DNA of 64,000 nucleotides from Bacillus sp. UNC41MFS5 (lineage in GTDB: Bacteria > Bacillota > Bacilli > Bacillales_B > DSM-18226): NCBI RefSeq assembly GCF_000686805.1, contig NZ_JMLP01000015.1, forward strand, positions 1 to 64,000, read 5' to 3'. Below the pieces are notes generated by a model. The model was not told where the DNA came from. It did not search any database and worked only from the letters and a program-made list of their open reading frames with translations. The position numbers were made by a program, and so were the translations under genes. Of this stretch, positions 1 to 7,633 are shown piece after piece. Every line of letters begins with the position of its first letter. Position 1 is the first letter of the stretch.

Positions 1-453
<453 letters not shown>

Positions 454-540
454 GTTGATTAGCTCATTTATTACGTTGGCTTAGCTTGCTTTCTTTCGAA
501 AGTTTCACTAATAAAATTTTGTTGACGTTTCTGCTTTGTT

Positions 541-603
541 TAGTTTTCAAAGAACTATTTTGTGACAGGTTTATAGTTTATCATCTCATTTTCAGGAAGT
601 CAA
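541..603 (-). promoter_or_regulatory. rRNA promoter P2 and boxA-like leader
   Basis: On the minus strand, TTGACT (598-603), a 17-nt spacer and TAAACT (575-580) form a vegetative promoter. Just downstream, the leader carries AGTTCTTTGAAAACTAAAC (ends near 541-556), which resembles the boxA antitermination motif of Bacillus rRNA leaders. Position and order match the proximal promoter of tandem Bacillus rrn promoters. Confidence 0.75.
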
Positions 604-645
604 GCGTTATTTTGAAATAACATTTCCTGAACAAACGAGATTATC

Positions 646-675
646 ATCTTATCAAACACGATCACTTTTGTCAAC
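646..675 (-). promoter_or_regulatory. rRNA promoter P1
   Basis: A perfect -35 TTGACA (670-675) is followed after 18 nt by TAAGAT (646-651) on the minus strand. It lies about 70 bp upstream of P2, the usual tandem spacing of Bacillus rrn promoters. From here to the LacI gene (676-964) the DNA is AT-rich. I see only a TATAAT at 874-879 that may serve the LacI gene. Confidence 0.65.
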
Positions 676-934
676 TGGTGAAGGATTATTTTTAAGAAAC
701 AACTAAGTTTCATTTGCTATTCCCTCATCAGATTTACTATATTACTATCATGTACCCTTAAAGTCAACTATTATTCTACAAATTATATTATTTTCATTTT
801 TTAATATAACCATTCTATCATTCAGTCATTGATGCAACTATAGTGCACCACTCATTCTATTGTACAATTCAGTTATAATATACAAATTATATAAATTGAA
901 CAGTATAACGCGGGTTTGTAATGCAGCTTTCAGA

Positions 935-949
935 GTGTCAGGCACCGCT
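935..949 (+). repeat. half copy of the GGTGTCAGGCACC element in a 5' leader
   Basis: GTGTCAGGCACCGCT is the left arm of the dispersed palindromic element found elsewhere in the window. No right arm follows; the sequence runs straight into the AAGGAAGG ribosome binding region of the LacI gene. It is the only copy found upstream of a start codon rather than after a stop. Confidence 0.8.
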
Positions 950-964
950 AAGGAAGGTAATGGA

Positions 965-1930
965 ATGACAAATATTAAAGATTTGGCCAAGATGGCAGGC
1001 GTTTCTGTAACCACTGTTTCTCGAGTGTTAAATAATCATCCTTATGTAAGTGCCGAAAAAAGGAATGCCGTTTTAGAGGCGATTAGACAGAGTAATTACC
1101 AACAAAATATTAATGCAGTCCATTTAAGTACAGGAAAGACCTTTCTTGTAGGAGTGGTTGTTCCTTTTATCGATACCCCTTACTTTGCCCTATTAATAAA
1201 AGGGATAGCAAATGAAGCGTTAAAACACAATTACAATTTGGTTTTATTTCAGACCAACTACCTGGAAAGCCGAGAATTAGATGCATTACAAACGTTAAAA
1301 CAAAAGCAGATTGATGCGTTAATTATTTGCTCGAGAATATCCACATGGAGCCAAATTGAAACGTATATGCCTTTTGGACCGATCATTTTATGTGAAGATA
1401 CCAGAGGAAAAAAAGTATCCTCCTCATTTGTGGATCACTATAAAAGTTTCCTATTTGCATTAGATTACCTCTATCAAAAAGGTCACGAAAAAATTGGTTA
1501 TTGCATCGGACGTCAATCGGGTACTAATAGTAAAAACAGAGAATTAGCGTATAAGGATTTTTTAAAAACCAATCGATTACCTTTTAACTCTTCCTATATT
1601 TTTGAAGATTGTCTTCACTTCGAGGATGGGGAAAAGGTAGTGCAGCAGATTAGAAAGATGCCTCATCCACCAACAGCCTTACTGGTGACAAGCGATGATG
1701 TTGCAGCTGGGATTGTTACCTGTGCACAAAATCTAGGTGTTACGATACCAGATAATCTTGCACTTATTGGGTTCAACAATCAACCTATCGCTAAAATGAT
1801 GAGTATCACAACGATTGAAATTCCACTGGAGGAAATGGGCAGGAAACTATTTTTACAAGGAATCAACCAAAATGAGGAGATTGCCCAATATGAAATCCCC
1901 GTAACATTAATTGAACGGAATACTGTATGA
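965..1930 (+). CDS. LacI/GalR-family transcriptional regulator
   Basis: About 321 residues. The LacI-type helix-turn-helix is at the very N-terminus (MTNIKDLAKMAGVSVTTVSR, then the VLNN hinge entry), followed by a periplasmic-binding-protein-like effector domain with VGVVVPFIDTPYF and the C-terminal ALIGFNNQPIA segment. The ATG at 965 is chosen because it follows AAGGAAGG and begins exactly at the conserved HTH; an in-frame TTG at 860 would add a 35-residue non-homologous extension. The next gene, a HAD phosphatase in the same direction, has a LacI-like palindrome in its promoter and may be its target. The effector is unknown. Confidence 0.9.
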   Translation: MTNIKDLAKMAGVSVTTVSRVLNNHPYVSAEKRNAVLEAIRQSNYQQNINAVHLSTGKTFLVGVVVPFIDTPYFALLIKGIANEALKHNYNLVLFQTNYLESRELDALQTLKQKQIDALIICSRISTWSQIETYMPFGPIILCEDTRGKKVSSSFVDHYKSFLFALDYLYQKGHEKIGYCIGRQSGTNSKNRELAYKDFLKTNRLPFNSSYIFEDCLHFEDGEKVVQQIRKMPHPPTALLVTSDDVAAGIVTCAQNLGVTIPDNLALIGFNNQPIAKMMSITTIEIPLEEMGRKLFLQGINQNEEIAQYEIPVTLIERNTV

Positions 1931-2005
1931 GTCTCACGAATTGATTATTATCTCCCTTCTTCACCTTCCGTACCTAATAAAACAGAAATTATTTTTTCAA
2001 TCCCC

Positions 2006-2036
2006 TTGACCTGAAACGCGTTTCATAAACTATTCT
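2006..2036 (+). promoter_or_regulatory. promoter with embedded LacI-type operator
   Basis: TTGACC (2006-2011) and TATTCT (2031-2036) bracket a perfect 14-bp palindrome TGAAACGCGTTTCA (2012-2025). A repressor bound there would block RNA polymerase. The central GC step differs from the CG centre of catabolite-response elements, so I infer a site for the adjacent LacI regulator. The 19-nt spacer is longer than ideal, so the promoter itself is tentative. Confidence 0.5.
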
Positions 2037-2059
2037 GTTTTTGCAAGAACTCACAACAC

Positions 2060-2099
2060 TAGGTCGGCGTTATCAGAATTCCCTGAGCGTAACGACCTA
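2060..2099 (+). other. imperfect inverted repeat in the leader of the HAD gene
   Basis: TAGGTCG (2060-2066) pairs with CGACCTA (2093-2099), and an inner TCAG pairs with CTGA around an AATTCC loop; the segment in between does not pair. It lies about 25 bp before the start codon of the HAD gene. It could be an mRNA hairpin or a second protein site, and its function is unknown. Confidence 0.4.
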
Positions 2100-2124
2100 T
2101 TGTGATTAAATGGAGGGGTAGAAA

Positions 2125-2937
2125 ATGAAACAACCTATGGTGTTCTTTGATATTGACGGTACATTACTTAACGAGGATAAAGTGATTCCGGATTCCACAA
2201 AGAAAGCTGTTCGTTTACTTCAGGAAAAAGGAGTACACACGGTAATTGCCACTGGTCGTGTGCCGAAGATGTTTTATTGGATTCAAAAAGAATTGAATAT
2301 TAGTTCTTTTATTTCCATGAACGGACAATATGTTGTATTTGAAGGGCAAGAAATTTATGCCAATCCAATTAATCCAGAGCTGCTTCAGTCGATTTCCACT
2401 TTGACAGCAAGCAAAGGGCATGCCCTTGCCTACTGCAGCCATGATGATTTTAAAGTCAGCAAAGAAAACCATCCCCTTATTGAATCGAGTTTTGACTCAT
2501 TAATGATGCCTTACCCTAAAGTTGACGAAGCATTTTATAAACATCGGTCAATATTTCAGGGACATCTTTACTGTAACCACGAGGACCAGTTTAAATACGT
2601 CGACCATTTTCCTGATTTAGACTTCGTCAAGTGGCATGATTATGCTTATGATTTCCTGCCAAAGGGCGCATCAAAAGCGGTTGGTATTCGCAAACTGCTT
2701 GAATTCTTAGATATCAATAACGAGAACTGTTTTGCGTTCGGCGATGGTTTAAATGATTCGGAGATGTTATCGATGATTGGAACGGGGATAGCTATGGGTA
2801 ATGGGGTTCCTGAAGCAAAGGCCGCAGCTGATTTAATAACAACGACATCTTCTAATCACGGGATTCTCAATGGCCTCATCCAGGTTGGCCTTTTAGGAAA
2901 AGACGCGGCCGCAGAATACGCAAATGAAGCGATATAA
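2125..2937 (+). CDS. Cof-type HAD phosphatase
   Basis: A 270-residue cytoplasmic hydrolase of the HAD superfamily, Cof (type IIB cap) subfamily. Motif I is DIDGTLL near residues 9-15 with the nucleophile Asp, motif II is the ATGR segment near 42-45, and motif IV is GDGLNDSEML near 210-220. These enzymes dephosphorylate sugar phosphates or nucleotide-type metabolites; the substrate cannot be told from sequence. The start is supported by GGAGGGG upstream. It follows a LacI regulator and an operator-like palindrome, consistent with a sugar-phosphate role. Confidence 0.88.
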   Translation: MKQPMVFFDIDGTLLNEDKVIPDSTKKAVRLLQEKGVHTVIATGRVPKMFYWIQKELNISSFISMNGQYVVFEGQEIYANPINPELLQSISTLTASKGHALAYCSHDDFKVSKENHPLIESSFDSLMMPYPKVDEAFYKHRSIFQGHLYCNHEDQFKYVDHFPDLDFVKWHDYAYDFLPKGASKAVGIRKLLEFLDINNENCFAFGDGLNDSEMLSMIGTGIAMGNGVPEAKAAADLITTTSSNHGILNGLIQVGLLGKDAAAEYANEAI

Positions 2938-2986
2938 CCCTTGAGAAGGTATGGTTTTTAGAATGGTAGACCTTCATCCAACAAAC

Positions 2987-3021
2987 GTATGTCAGACGGT
3001 GTCAGGCACCGTCTAACATAC
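2987..3021. repeat. variant copy of the GGTGTCAGGCACC palindromic element
   Basis: The 15-bp arms GTATGTCAGACGGTG and CACCGTCTAACATAC pair with a single mismatch around TCAGG. The core is one GGTGTCAGGCACC, which is itself a small inverted repeat, flanked by a different stem from the other copies. It sits between the convergent ends of the HAD gene and the histidine kinase (stop at 3024) and probably terminates both. Confidence 0.7.
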
Positions 3022-3023
3022 AT

Positions 3024-4430
3024 CTATCCTTTAAAAACTAGCGGAATATAGATGTTGAAAGTACTCCCTTTTCCGAGTTCACTGGTAACTTTTATCGTTC
3101 CTTTATGTGTGTCAACAATCCATTTGGCGATGGAAAGTCCCAAGCCATGCCCACCCATTTGCCTGGAACGAGATTTATCAGACCTGTAAAACCGTTCGAA
3201 AATCCGCTGATAATCCTCTTCACTAATTCCAATTCCCGTATCTTGAACGGAGAGACATAGCTGTTGTCCAACGATATTCATTGAAAGCTTCACTTCCCCA
3301 TTGTGCGGAGTGTATTTTATCGCATTATCTAAAAGAATATATAATAGCTGTGATAGTCTTTGCTGATCGCCGACTGCAATCAGCGAAGCAGGTGAATTCA
3401 ACTGGAGAGAAATTTGTTTAGCGTCAGCGAGCGGACGAACTGAATCAATCGCTCTTTCTGCTTGGGGACGAAAGTCAAAGGTCTCTATACTAAGCTGAAT
3501 GGTGTTTGAGTCTGAACGTGCAAGCGTCAATAAATCACTCACCAGATGTGTCATCCGTTTCACTTCTTGTCTCATATTGGTGAGGATTTTCTCCACCATA
3601 TCTCTCATTTGAGGTTCAATCGTCATTTCCACTGCATCAATCGAAGAAAGCAAGACACTTAATGGTGTCCGTAATTCATGCGAGGCGTCTGCGACGAATT
3701 CACGCTGCCTTGTAAACGCACCGCTAATTGGAATTATCGCTTTTTTCGACATGACGACACTCATATAGATGGCTATGCCCAAAAATACGATGCCGATTGC
3801 AATAAGGATCATTAAAAGAGAGTGAAAGAGCTGATATGCAAAGGTTATGTCTTTTCCAACATACAACCTCCCAATAAATTGACCATTATTATAAATAGAC
3901 CGGTTGGCTATCATGAGCTGAACTTCTTGAGGAGTCTCACGGGGATGAAATTCCCCCTTCATTCCCCTTCCATTAGCGTTCACTTCTGCACGCACAGTTT
4001 CCTCTCCGATCTCCCCTTCATTTTGAATTTCCCTATTGATAAGCCGGAGTAAATTTGGACGCATTCGCTTATCTGATTCATTGCCCATGATTATTTCTCC
4101 GTTAGAATTAACAACATAATAAAAGAACTGATTTACTCCAGCAAACACTACCTCTTGGTCTTCTATCCCTTTCAAGTCACTTTGTTTCTTATTTAATAAA
4201 GAATCCTCGATGAAACTCGCTTCTTGATTTACTAATGATTGAAGTTCATGTTCCTGGTTGTTAAGGATGACAACATGAAGGACAATATAGACAATTGCGA
4301 TAAAAAGGATTAGAAAAAGCATAAGCAATCCACTATACATGCGGGTTAATTTGCCTTGCGTTCGCTTAAAAATATCTTTTTCACCAAATTTTGTGAATAC
4401 CCGGATTAAGGAACTAATTTTAGTTTCCAA
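3024..4430 (-). CDS. sensor histidine kinase
   Basis: About 468 residues. Two membrane helices (roughly residues 33-58 and 202-226) bracket an extracellular domain of about 145 residues. A HisKA domain (FVADASHELRTPLS, phospho-acceptor His) and a HATPase domain follow, with DNAIKY, DTGIGI and GHGLGLS boxes. It overlaps the stop of the response-regulator gene upstream, so the two are translationally linked. The longest frame starts with TTG at 4442 directly abutting GAGGGG; the TTG at 4430 has better spacing and is used here. The signal sensed is unknown. Confidence 0.9.
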   Translation of the reverse strand: METKISSLIRVFTKFGEKDIFKRTQGKLTRMYSGLLMLFLILFIAIVYIVLHVVILNNQEHELQSLVNQEASFIEDSLLNKKQSDLKGIEDQEVVFAGVNQFFYYVVNSNGEIIMGNESDKRMRPNLLRLINREIQNEGEIGEETVRAEVNANGRGMKGEFHPRETPQEVQLMIANRSIYNNGQFIGRLYVGKDITFAYQLFHSLLMILIAIGIVFLGIAIYMSVVMSKKAIIPISGAFTRQREFVADASHELRTPLSVLLSSIDAVEMTIEPQMRDMVEKILTNMRQEVKRMTHLVSDLLTLARSDSNTIQLSIETFDFRPQAERAIDSVRPLADAKQISLQLNSPASLIAVGDQQRLSQLLYILLDNAIKYTPHNGEVKLSMNIVGQQLCLSVQDTGIGISEEDYQRIFERFYRSDKSRSRQMGGHGLGLSIAKWIVDTHKGTIKVTSELGKGSTFNIYIPLVFKG

Positions 4431-5094
4431 ACTTGTACCCAACCCCTCTTATGCTTTGAAGTATATCTTGTTTTCCGAAAGATTGGAGCTTTTTGCGGAT
4501 TAATTTGACGGTCGCATCTATCGTTTTAGGTGCAACCTCTGAATCATAACCCCAGATGCGCTCTAAAATTACTTCACGCGGCAGGACCTGCCCCTTATTT
4601 TTCACCATTAAATCTAATAACTGAAATTCACGAGGACTTAGTTGAATTTCCTCTTGATTCAAACGAACCATATGGCTCAGTCGATTCAGAACTAAACCTT
4701 GAATTTGAATCTCTTCCTCCAAAATCGGCGCATAATTGCGACGGGTAAGCGCCCGGAGCCGAGCTAAGAGTTCGTCAATTTCGAACGGTTTAACAAGGTA
4801 ATCATCTGCGCCTGAATCTAAGCCCTCAATTCGGTCTCCAACGGTATCTTTGGCAGTCAGCATCAGAATTGCACCTGAATAACCTTGTTTCCGTAATCTG
4901 GCACAAGCTTCCACACCCGTCCCATTCGGCATCATCCAATCCATGATTATGACATCATAGTGGGTGGTGGTAGCGTAATAGTATGCATCCTCTCCATTTG
5001 TTACCCACTCAACTTGGTAGCCGCCCTTCTTTTTGAGCATATATTTGATTAATTCACCGAGACTCAAATCGTCTTCTGTTAATAAAATTTTCAT
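4420..5094 (-). CDS. OmpR/PhoB-family response regulator
   Basis: A 224-residue regulator. The receiver domain has acidic LTEDD near residues 5-9, the phospho-acceptor Asp in VIIMDWMMP near residue 52, and KPF near residue 102. A winged-helix DNA-binding domain follows (LSPREFQLLDLM to IRGVGYKF). AAAGGAGAT precedes the ATG. Cognate partner of the downstream kinase, whose start it overlaps. A direct repeat upstream suggests autoregulation. Confidence 0.93.
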   Translation of the reverse strand: MKILLTEDDLSLGELIKYMLKKKGGYQVEWVTNGEDAYYYATTTHYDVIIMDWMMPNGTGVEACARLRKQGYSGAILMLTAKDTVGDRIEGLDSGADDYLVKPFEIDELLARLRALTRRNYAPILEEEIQIQGLVLNRLSHMVRLNQEEIQLSPREFQLLDLMVKNKGQVLPREVILERIWGYDSEVAPKTIDATVKLIRKKLQSFGKQDILQSIRGVGYKFGN

Positions 5095-5167
5095 TCTATT
5101 ATCTCCTTTGCGATTGATTTTATAATGAATAAAATCATCTCTAGTAACCCAAATCTAGCATCGCAAT

Positions 5168-5184
5168 CTTAAGGTTTGCTTAAG
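5168..5184 (-). promoter_or_regulatory. direct repeat CTTAAG-N5-CTTAAG, candidate response-regulator box
   Basis: Two CTTAAG hexamers (5168-5173 and 5179-5184) are 11 bp apart, the period typical for tandem OmpR/PhoB-type binding. They lie about 75 bp upstream of the response regulator start and upstream of a weak promoter-like TTACTA-17-TATAAA. CTTAAG is itself a palindrome, so orientation is ambiguous. Binding by this regulator is inferred. Confidence 0.4.
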
Positions 5185-5193
5185 AAAAGACAA

Positions 5194-5242
5194 AAAGGTG
5201 TCAGGCACCATGTGAAGAATTCACATGGTGCCTGACACCTTT
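5194..5242 (-). terminator. GGTGTCAGGCACC element acting as terminator after add
   Basis: A perfect 23-bp inverted repeat (5194-5216 with 5220-5242, loop of 3). Each outer part is AAAGGTGTCAGGCACC or its complement, and the centre is ATGTGAA/TTCACAT rather than the GTGGACA centre of other copies. On the minus strand it is followed by TTTTTGTCTTTT, so it reads as an intrinsic terminator 12 bp after the add stop codon. Confidence 0.75.
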
Positions 5243-5253
5243 CATTCTACTTT

Positions 5254-6252
5254 TCATCCAGTCATAAATTTCTTCAGCATTTCTTTTGTATCGGAATCGG
5301 CAAAGCTGGCTTCAACGCTAGTAAGGTAGATTTGTTTATAGTCATCTTCACTTATATTGAATTCTTTAAATACGATGTTACATTCATTTGACATGGTAGT
5401 ATCTGATACGGTCCGGTTGTCTGTATTAACGGTTACCCTGACTCCATCTTTATGGAATTGATAAATGGGGTGATCGCTAAACCGGTTCACCGCTTTTGTT
5501 TGCACATTACTTGTTGGACACATTTCAAGGACAACTTGCTTTTCTTTTACGATGTTATATGCCTCATCACAGTCCTTTATAAATACGCCATGACCAATTC
5601 TCTCTGCTCCCAAAAGTTCAACTGCCTCTAATACGTTTTTACCTACGCCCGTTTCACCTGCATGGATAGTTACTCGATAACCATATTCTCTAGCTAAGGC
5701 AATCGGTTCTACGAATTCTCCACAAAACCCTTCCTCTTCCGATGCACATAAATCAATGGCAACTACCCCTGTGCCAAGGAATCTCCTCCCCTTCTCTACA
5801 ACCTCAAAAGCACGGGAAGCAGGCATCGTCCTCATGCAGGAAAGAATTAAATTTCCCTTAATCTCATATTGCTTTTCAGCATCCTTCATTCCAATTAAAA
5901 CGCTTTGGATGACCTCTTCAACATCTAATCCCCCTGCTGTATGAAGTAATGGAGCAAATCTTACCTCCATGTATTTCACATTTTCGCGGGCCGCATCCTC
6001 AAAAAGTTCAAAGGTGATCCTTCTAAGATTTTCCTCTGACTGCATAACTAAATTAGGTATAGAAAATTTCTCTAAATATTCATCAAGGGATTCGCATTCT
6101 AATGGAGCGATGAGTTCTTTTAGAATTTCGTCCCTATTCATAGAAGGTAGACTGATTCCATCTCTCTTTGCAATATCAAGGATGGTTTCCGGTCTAAGAC
6201 TGCCATCTAAATGGCAGTGAAGTTCTATTTTAGGTAAAGTTGCAAAATTCAT
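5254..6252 (-). CDS. add: adenosine deaminase
   Basis: A 332-residue zinc hydrolase converting adenosine (and deoxyadenosine) to inosine in purine salvage. The metal-dependent deaminase motifs are present in order: HCHLDGS near residue 12, HAGE near 198, ERIGHG near 215-222 and VNTDNRTVSDT near 275-285. Length matches the family. AGGAGGT lies 8 nt before the ATG. The gene stands alone behind a purine riboswitch of adenine type with a terminator (see 6281-6396), so adenine is predicted to control it. Confidence 0.95.
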   Translation of the reverse strand: MNFATLPKIELHCHLDGSLRPETILDIAKRDGISLPSMNRDEILKELIAPLECESLDEYLEKFSIPNLVMQSEENLRRITFELFEDAARENVKYMEVRFAPLLHTAGGLDVEEVIQSVLIGMKDAEKQYEIKGNLILSCMRTMPASRAFEVVEKGRRFLGTGVVAIDLCASEEEGFCGEFVEPIALAREYGYRVTIHAGETGVGKNVLEAVELLGAERIGHGVFIKDCDEAYNIVKEKQVVLEMCPTSNVQTKAVNRFSDHPIYQFHKDGVRVTVNTDNRTVSDTTMSNECNIVFKEFNISEDDYKQIYLTSVEASFADSDTKEMLKKFMTG

Positions 6253-6280
6253 CGATAATTACCTCCTAATTTTTATGAAA

Positions 6281-6344
6281 ATAAAAAAATTCCTGATTAC
6301 GAAGAAAATACAAATTCATGTATCTTCTTCGTAATCAGGAATTT
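6281..6344 (-). terminator. riboswitch expression platform: intrinsic terminator
   Basis: On the minus strand a 19-bp perfect stem (6326-6344 with 6287-6305) with further inner pairing is followed by a run of seven T. The 5' arm of this hairpin includes the 3' side of aptamer helices P1 and P3, so aptamer and terminator are mutually exclusive. This is the arrangement of an ON switch: ligand binding prevents termination. Confidence 0.85.
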
Positions 6345-6396
6345 ATAGGTTCCTGGTAGAGACCTCCAAACCATATCATTGGAGTTATACGAAATT
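6327..6396 (-). promoter_or_regulatory. purine riboswitch aptamer, adenine type
   Basis: Minus-strand RNA shows the conserved purine aptamer: P1 (TTCGTA with TACGAA), TATAACTCC, ATGATATGG, TTTGGAGGTCTCTACC and the GATTACG junction. The ligand-specifying pyrimidine, which pairs with the purine, is T (position 6334, in GATTACG), as in adenine riboswitches; guanine riboswitches have C here (GACTA). It controls add, the same gene type as the known Vibrio vulnificus add adenine riboswitch, but with a transcription terminator. Confidence 0.88.
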
Positions 6397-6419
6397 ATTT
6401 ATTAAATTACTATTGCTAA

Positions 6420-6448
6420 AGAATAATAAATTCTATGTTTATTGTCAA
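6420..6448 (-). promoter_or_regulatory. promoter of add
   Basis: TTGACA (6443-6448), a 17-nt spacer and TATTCT (6420-6425) on the minus strand. Predicted transcription start is near 6412, about 16 nt before the aptamer. Confidence 0.75.
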
Positions 6449-6502
6449 CCCTTTAAGCCTTCGATTAAACAAGATATATTTTCCTTTTTATTCGGAAGTA
6501 AC

Positions 6503-7393
6503 TTATTTACTTTTATAAAAACGATCTCTTACTCTTTTCAACCGAGCGTGATAATTTAGAATGTCCAGTCTAGCTTTCTCTGCTTCTGGTGCAATCGGTC
6601 TTAATTTTTCCAACTCCCAATAATCAACAATCACATCTAGGACTTGATCAAAATATTCCAATGGACCGTAGTTTGCCTCTTTAGCAATAATCGCCATTCG
6701 ATTTTCGAAATCAGGCATCACAGTTCCAGGCATTTGAAAGTTCTTAATAACATGTCCTAAATGATAACAGTAATTAGGTTCCAATTGGAGATGAAATTTA
6801 ATCACATCTCGATAAAAGGCATAATGCAATGTTTCATCCTTCGCAAGACGGCGAAGCAGACTAGCTAAATCCTTATCATGCGAACCAGCTACTTTGGCAA
6901 CGTTATTATAAAAAACCATGGTTGCAAGTTCTTGTAACGAGGTATATACCATAGTTTCAAAAGGCGTGTGATAATCAGGATTCCAGCCATTTTCAACCGT
7001 TTGTTTGTGTAATTGGTGGAGCCGCTTCGGATCTACATTTCGTGTAATTAATAAATACGTTTCAATCAGATTTGAATGCTGATCCTCTTCCGCAGTCCAA
7101 GTATGGACAAAATCTTTAATAACCGTTAAAGAACCTTTAAACGTTTGATCTAAATGCGAGGTAAACCATGGCAAGTTTACTTCGGTTAAAAGGGCGGTTT
7201 CAACCGCAGTAATAATCGATGCAGGCAGTGTAACCTGACTTTCATCCCAGGGAACACGCCTGAAATCCATTGCTTTATCCCATGGTAAGAAATCATGATA
7301 ACCCCAATCTATTTTTTCAGATCGCTTTTTATGTTCTTCATATAAATCTATTAGTTTCGGCTCCAATCTAAAGTCCAAATCATTTGTTAACAT
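6503..7393 (-). CDS. soluble acyl-ACP desaturase (ferritin-like diiron)
   Basis: About 296 residues. Resembles the fatty acid desaturase type 2 (acyl-[ACP] desaturase) family, which inserts a cis double bond into acyl-ACP. The two diiron motifs are visible as EEDQHSN (E-x2-H) and DETLHYAFY (E-x2-H), each preceded by a helix carrying a further Glu (AVETALLTE, SLQELATM). The ATG at 7393 is preceded by GGGGGA; a frame extended to 7543 lacks a ribosome site and overlaps a TATAAT at 7548-7553. No redox partner is adjacent. Probably a membrane-fluidity enzyme. Confidence 0.82.
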   Translation of the reverse strand: MLTNDLDFRLEPKLIDLYEEHKKRSEKIDWGYHDFLPWDKAMDFRRVPWDESQVTLPASIITAVETALLTEVNLPWFTSHLDQTFKGSLTVIKDFVHTWTAEEDQHSNLIETYLLITRNVDPKRLHQLHKQTVENGWNPDYHTPFETMVYTSLQELATMVFYNNVAKVAGSHDKDLASLLRRLAKDETLHYAFYRDVIKFHLQLEPNYCYHLGHVIKNFQMPGTVMPDFENRMAIIAKEANYGPLEYFDQVLDVIVDYWELEKLRPIAPEAEKARLDILNYHARLKRVRDRFYKSK

Positions 7394-7586
7394 CAAAATC
7401 CCCCGTTGTTGTAAAAATTCGTTAGTTTCCCGTACAAACACTCTTAAATGGTGAAAATAGCGCCTTATATACCCGTTTAAATATTCGAGAATTGCCATTG
7501 CCAGGCAATTAAAGTTATATCTGATATTAGTACCTGTTACCAAATTAATTATAGCACAACTATTCTGAATTAAACCAATAAATAAA

Positions 7587-7626
7587 AAAAGTGAAATAGA
7601 AGGGATCGTCCTTCCATTTCACTTTT
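7587..7626 (-). terminator. intrinsic terminator after the LivK-like gene
   Basis: Hairpin of AAAGTGAAAT-(G/A)GAAGG-type arms around a short loop, followed on the minus strand by TTTTTTTATT, 8 bp after the stop of the binding-protein gene. Confidence 0.75.
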
Positions 7627-7633
7627 GTCAATT

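Noticed and set aside
860..964. N-terminal extension of the LacI regulator from a TTG at 860
   Set aside because: It lies on the probable promoter (TATAAT at 874-879), has no ribosome site, and precedes the conserved helix-turn-helix start by 35 unrelated residues.
2012..2025. TGAAACGCGTTTCA as a CcpA cre site
   Set aside because: The central two bases are GC rather than the CG required at the cre centre; a site for the neighbouring LacI protein is more likely.
7394..7543. N-terminal extension of the acyl-ACP desaturase to 7543
   Set aside because: No ribosome site, overlap with a TATAAT, and the ATG at 7393 has GGGGGA at correct spacing.
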